Positions 62,199 to 64,000 of a stretch of 64,000 bases of DNA are shown piece by piece. The notes beneath the pieces are model-generated. The model ran no database searches. It saw nothing but the letters and a program-made list of their open reading frames with translations, and was not told the DNA's origin. Both the position numbers and the translations under genes were made by a program. This stretch comes from Candidatus Rhodoferax mariagerensis (GTDB lineage: Bacteria; Pseudomonadota; Gammaproteobacteria; Burkholderiales; Burkholderiaceae_C), in the NCBI GenBank assembly GCA_016719055.1, contig JADKAW010000020.1, positions 1 to 64,000 on the forward strand, given 5' to 3'. The first letter of the stretch is position 1. Each line of letters begins with the position of its first letter.

Positions 62199-63602
62199 TC
62201 AGTTTGCAGGCGCCGGCAGTCTGACGGTTGGATCGCCCAGCAAAACCAGAGCCTGCCGGTCGGCGGCGGCCAGCTTGCTGCGCATGGCCCTTTCCAGGGC
62301 GCCGGGGATCAGGTCGTCCACATCCCTGAGGGCGTCGGCGTGGTCGATCAGAAGACCCGCCACGGCGCGCATGTGGCCTTGCAACACCATCCCCAATGGC
62401 CGGCGCGAGGTGCCATGCAGCTCGCGGCCAAAAGCCTGCACCAGCGGGGCAGCGAGAACCTGGTTTGTTTCGGGGTCGCGCAGGGTCCAGTCAAAAGTCG
62501 GTTCGACGTGCCCAACGAACGCCCGTATGGGTTTGGGTGCACTGAGCAATGCCTGTGGCATAGGGGCTATTCGTTCACCCGCCCCGGCCACAGCGGTCAG
62601 GGTGCGTGCCAGGCTGGTGTAGGGCGTGAGAATGCCGGAAAATTCGCTGACTGCTGTGCTGCCGGCTGAGCAGCAGGCATGGGCGTACCAGACGCAGCCG
62701 CCCGGACTCCAGGCTGCCAAAACTGCCAGGTCGAGCATTTGGTGGTCCTGATCCACCAGCAGGCCGAGCTGGCGCTGCAGCACAGACGGGTCGTCGAGCG
62801 GAAAGGTGGCTCCATGGCTGGACGTCATGACGAAGGCAGGCTGTCTTTCGACGAGGGCATTGATCAGTGCATCGCACTGGGCCTCCTGCGCCACAAGCTG
62901 CCCCCCGACGAGATTGAACTCGCGCTGTGGGTCGTTGCGCAAGACATCCGCGAGTTTGTCGGCGATCGAGGTTCGCATGAGTCGCGTGATGTCCGGATGC
63001 CCTTGGTCAACCGCCCACACGACTGGCGTGGCGCGATGCACGGTGCAGTCCGCCCATTCGCCCAGCAAGTGCTCGACATAGTTCTCCAGCGCCGCCCCGG
63101 CCAGATCGATTCGGCCCACGAAAGCTTCGGTCTGCAGACGGTACTGCACCCGCCAGGGAATGGCTTGGGGCGAAGCAGCGATCAGCAGGTAGTGCGGCAC
63201 CTCGAGCGGACCCACACCGCGGGTTCCTGACAGACGCAGATCAGCAGCAGGACGGTCGACGTAATGGCGCCGAAGGCGACCATCCTTGAGGTCTGCGCGC
63301 CAACGCAGGACGGGCGCTTGCCCGCGTTGGCTGATCAGCTCTTGCAGCGCCGGAGCCAGATCCTTGCCCAGTGCCTTGTCGGCATCGGGCACGGTATCGT
63401 CGTCGGGCACCAGCAGGCCCCAACCCACTTCAGGGTGTTGCCAATCGGCCAGGTCGATTTCTTCCGCGGCCAGCGACGACTGGGGCAGCAGCAAACCCGG
63501 GCTGCCAGCCCAAGGACGCGCCCGATCGATGTCCAGCAGCCCCTGTGCGGCTTCACCGGACCAGGCATTGCTGTAGACAGGCGTGGTCCAGATCGGGTTC
63601 AT
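62199..63602 (-). CDS. Putative clan CD (C25/caspase-like) cysteine peptidase
   Basis: A 467-residue protein. The C-terminal half shows a His-Cys arrangement of caspase-like folds: hydrophobic strand then His-Gly in AFVMTSSHGATFPLDD, and strand then cysteines in CVWYAHACCSAGSTAVSEFS. The end VLLGDPTVRLPAP matches the LLGDPxLRL terminus common in C25 (gingipain-like) peptidases. The N-terminal 200 residues are not recognised. Its ATG overlaps the stop of the upstream CHAT-domain gene (ATGA), so the two proteases are coupled. A role in protease-based immunity is inference. Confidence 0.65.
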   Translation of the reverse strand: MNPIWTTPVYSNAWSGEAAQGLLDIDRARPWAGSPGLLLPQSSLAAEEIDLADWQHPEVGWGLLVPDDDTVPDADKALGKDLAPALQELISQRGQAPVLRWRADLKDGRLRRHYVDRPAADLRLSGTRGVGPLEVPHYLLIAASPQAIPWRVQYRLQTEAFVGRIDLAGAALENYVEHLLGEWADCTVHRATPVVWAVDQGHPDITRLMRTSIADKLADVLRNDPQREFNLVGGQLVAQEAQCDALINALVERQPAFVMTSSHGATFPLDDPSVLQRQLGLLVDQDHQMLDLAVLAAWSPGGCVWYAHACCSAGSTAVSEFSGILTPYTSLARTLTAVAGAGERIAPMPQALLSAPKPIRAFVGHVEPTFDWTLRDPETNQVLAAPLVQAFGRELHGTSRRPLGMVLQGHMRAVAGLLIDHADALRDVDDLIPGALERAMRSKLAAADRQALVLLGDPTVRLPAPAN

Positions 63603-64000
63603 TGGAATTCCCCATTCACATCCGGCCAGGCGGCCTTGGGCACTTCGGCCAGCATGGTGGTCATCACCTGCAACCTGCCGGCTTCGTCGAGCGTGGCGCG
63701 AACCAGCTTGAGCCAGGCCACAACCACGTCAACCGCGCTGCGTTGTTTGTCAGTCAGAGCTGCGGGCGAGTGAACGATACGCATCGGGTCGATGCTCTGC
63801 ACGTATAGTACCGGCACGGCCCACTCGTGCGACCCGCCGTCTTCGCCCTCGTGATCGGCCTCGTTCGCCTCGTGGATGGCGGCACGGCCTTCGCGCACGC
63901 AAGGTGCCAGCTCGAATTCGATCGTGGTGCCGACCGGGCCCTTCTCAAGCTCGACGGCGGCGGCCCGAAGGTCGCGGAACAGCGAGCGATAAAGGGCTTC
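63599..64000 (-). CDS. CHAT-domain protease, C-terminal part (runs off the window)
   Basis: The frame is open from the window edge. FYR-like LYRSLFRDLRAAAVELEKGP, CVREGRAAIHEANEAD and HEWAVPVLYVQSID match the final helices and strand of CHAT (caspase HetF-associated with TPR) domains, in which an A/R-rich helix is followed by W-A-x-x-V-L-Y. About 50 further residues follow. The catalytic His and Cys lie beyond the window. Stop TGA overlaps the ATG of the C25-like gene. Confidence 0.6.
   Translation of the reverse strand, partial: EALYRSLFRDLRAAAVELEKGPVGTTIEFELAPCVREGRAAIHEANEADHEGEDGGSHEWAVPVLYVQSIDPMRIVHSPAALTDKQRSAVDVVVAWLKLVRATLDEAGRLQVMTTMLAEVPKAAWPDVNGEFQ

Overview
The window looks like chromosome of a betaproteobacterium of the Comamonadaceae (Rhodoferax/Polaromonas-like). 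This is inferred from gene content and order (yicC - Ser/Thr kinase - PP2C - rph - rdgB - hemW; surE - pcm - nlpD - rlmD; rsmD - M16 pair - ftsY; a large NAD-glutamate dehydrogenase) and from a short interspersed repeat with a core like CCAGCCCTTAT...AAGCGCTGGAAGCTAT that recurs about ten times, sometimes inside genes. I saw no rRNA, tRNA or CRISPR array.

Layout. 1-7.7 kb: ethylmalonyl-CoA pathway cluster (mesaconyl-CoA hydratase, ethylmalonyl-CoA mutase, MeaB GTPase, crotonyl-CoA carboxylase/reductase, CBS protein), then a quinone-oxidoreductase-like enzyme and a MaoC/PhaJ hydratase. The first three genes carry many frameshifts; ccr is intact. 8-12.9 kb: a sigma-54 activator with a cysteine-bearing PAS domain, divergent from a lone Rieske gene, a truncated haemoglobin, a degenerate metallo-beta-lactamase-fold protein and ccoG. 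Two near-identical -24/-12 promoters and palindromes suggest one regulon. 13-20 kb: hydrolase, surE-pcm-nlpD-rlmD (no rpoS), lipoprotein, BI-1/YccA protein, GlcG-like protein. 20-24.2 kb: fatty-acid-hydroxylase protein and a thiamine/pyrimidine-type ABC importer with a deaminase. 24.3-33 kb: rsmD, two M16 peptidases, ftsY, CrtC-like protein, ABC exporter, and two small proteins sharing a C-terminal tail. 33-38 kb: 1.6 k-residue NAD-glutamate dehydrogenase. 38-43 kb: HicAB, ureEFG without urease structural genes, a receiver-TPR protein, a CBS protein. 43.6-54.9 kb: hemW, rdgB, an inserted accessory block (ATPase-nuclease, two Lcl-domain secreted proteins, a pentanucleotide repeat, a copy of the rdgB start), PQQ-type sugar dehydrogenase, rph, PP2C, kinase, yicC.

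55 kb to the end is an integrase-led island replacing the usual yicC-gmk junction: tyrosine integrase with an array of 10-bp sites upstream, a DUF2835 protein, an IS66 remnant abutting an abortive-infection (HEPN-motif) fragment, a Gabija-like OLD nuclease plus UvrD helicase pair, and an operon joining a CHAT-domain protease C-terminus to a C25/caspase-like peptidase, which runs off the window. The last two are the best candidates for defence systems.

Single-base frame breaks occur densely in 0-4 kb and sporadically later (about 42.57, 46.56, 47.17, 53.10, 57.61, 60.43 kb), mostly in short homopolymers. Sequencing error must be excluded before any of these genes is called dead.
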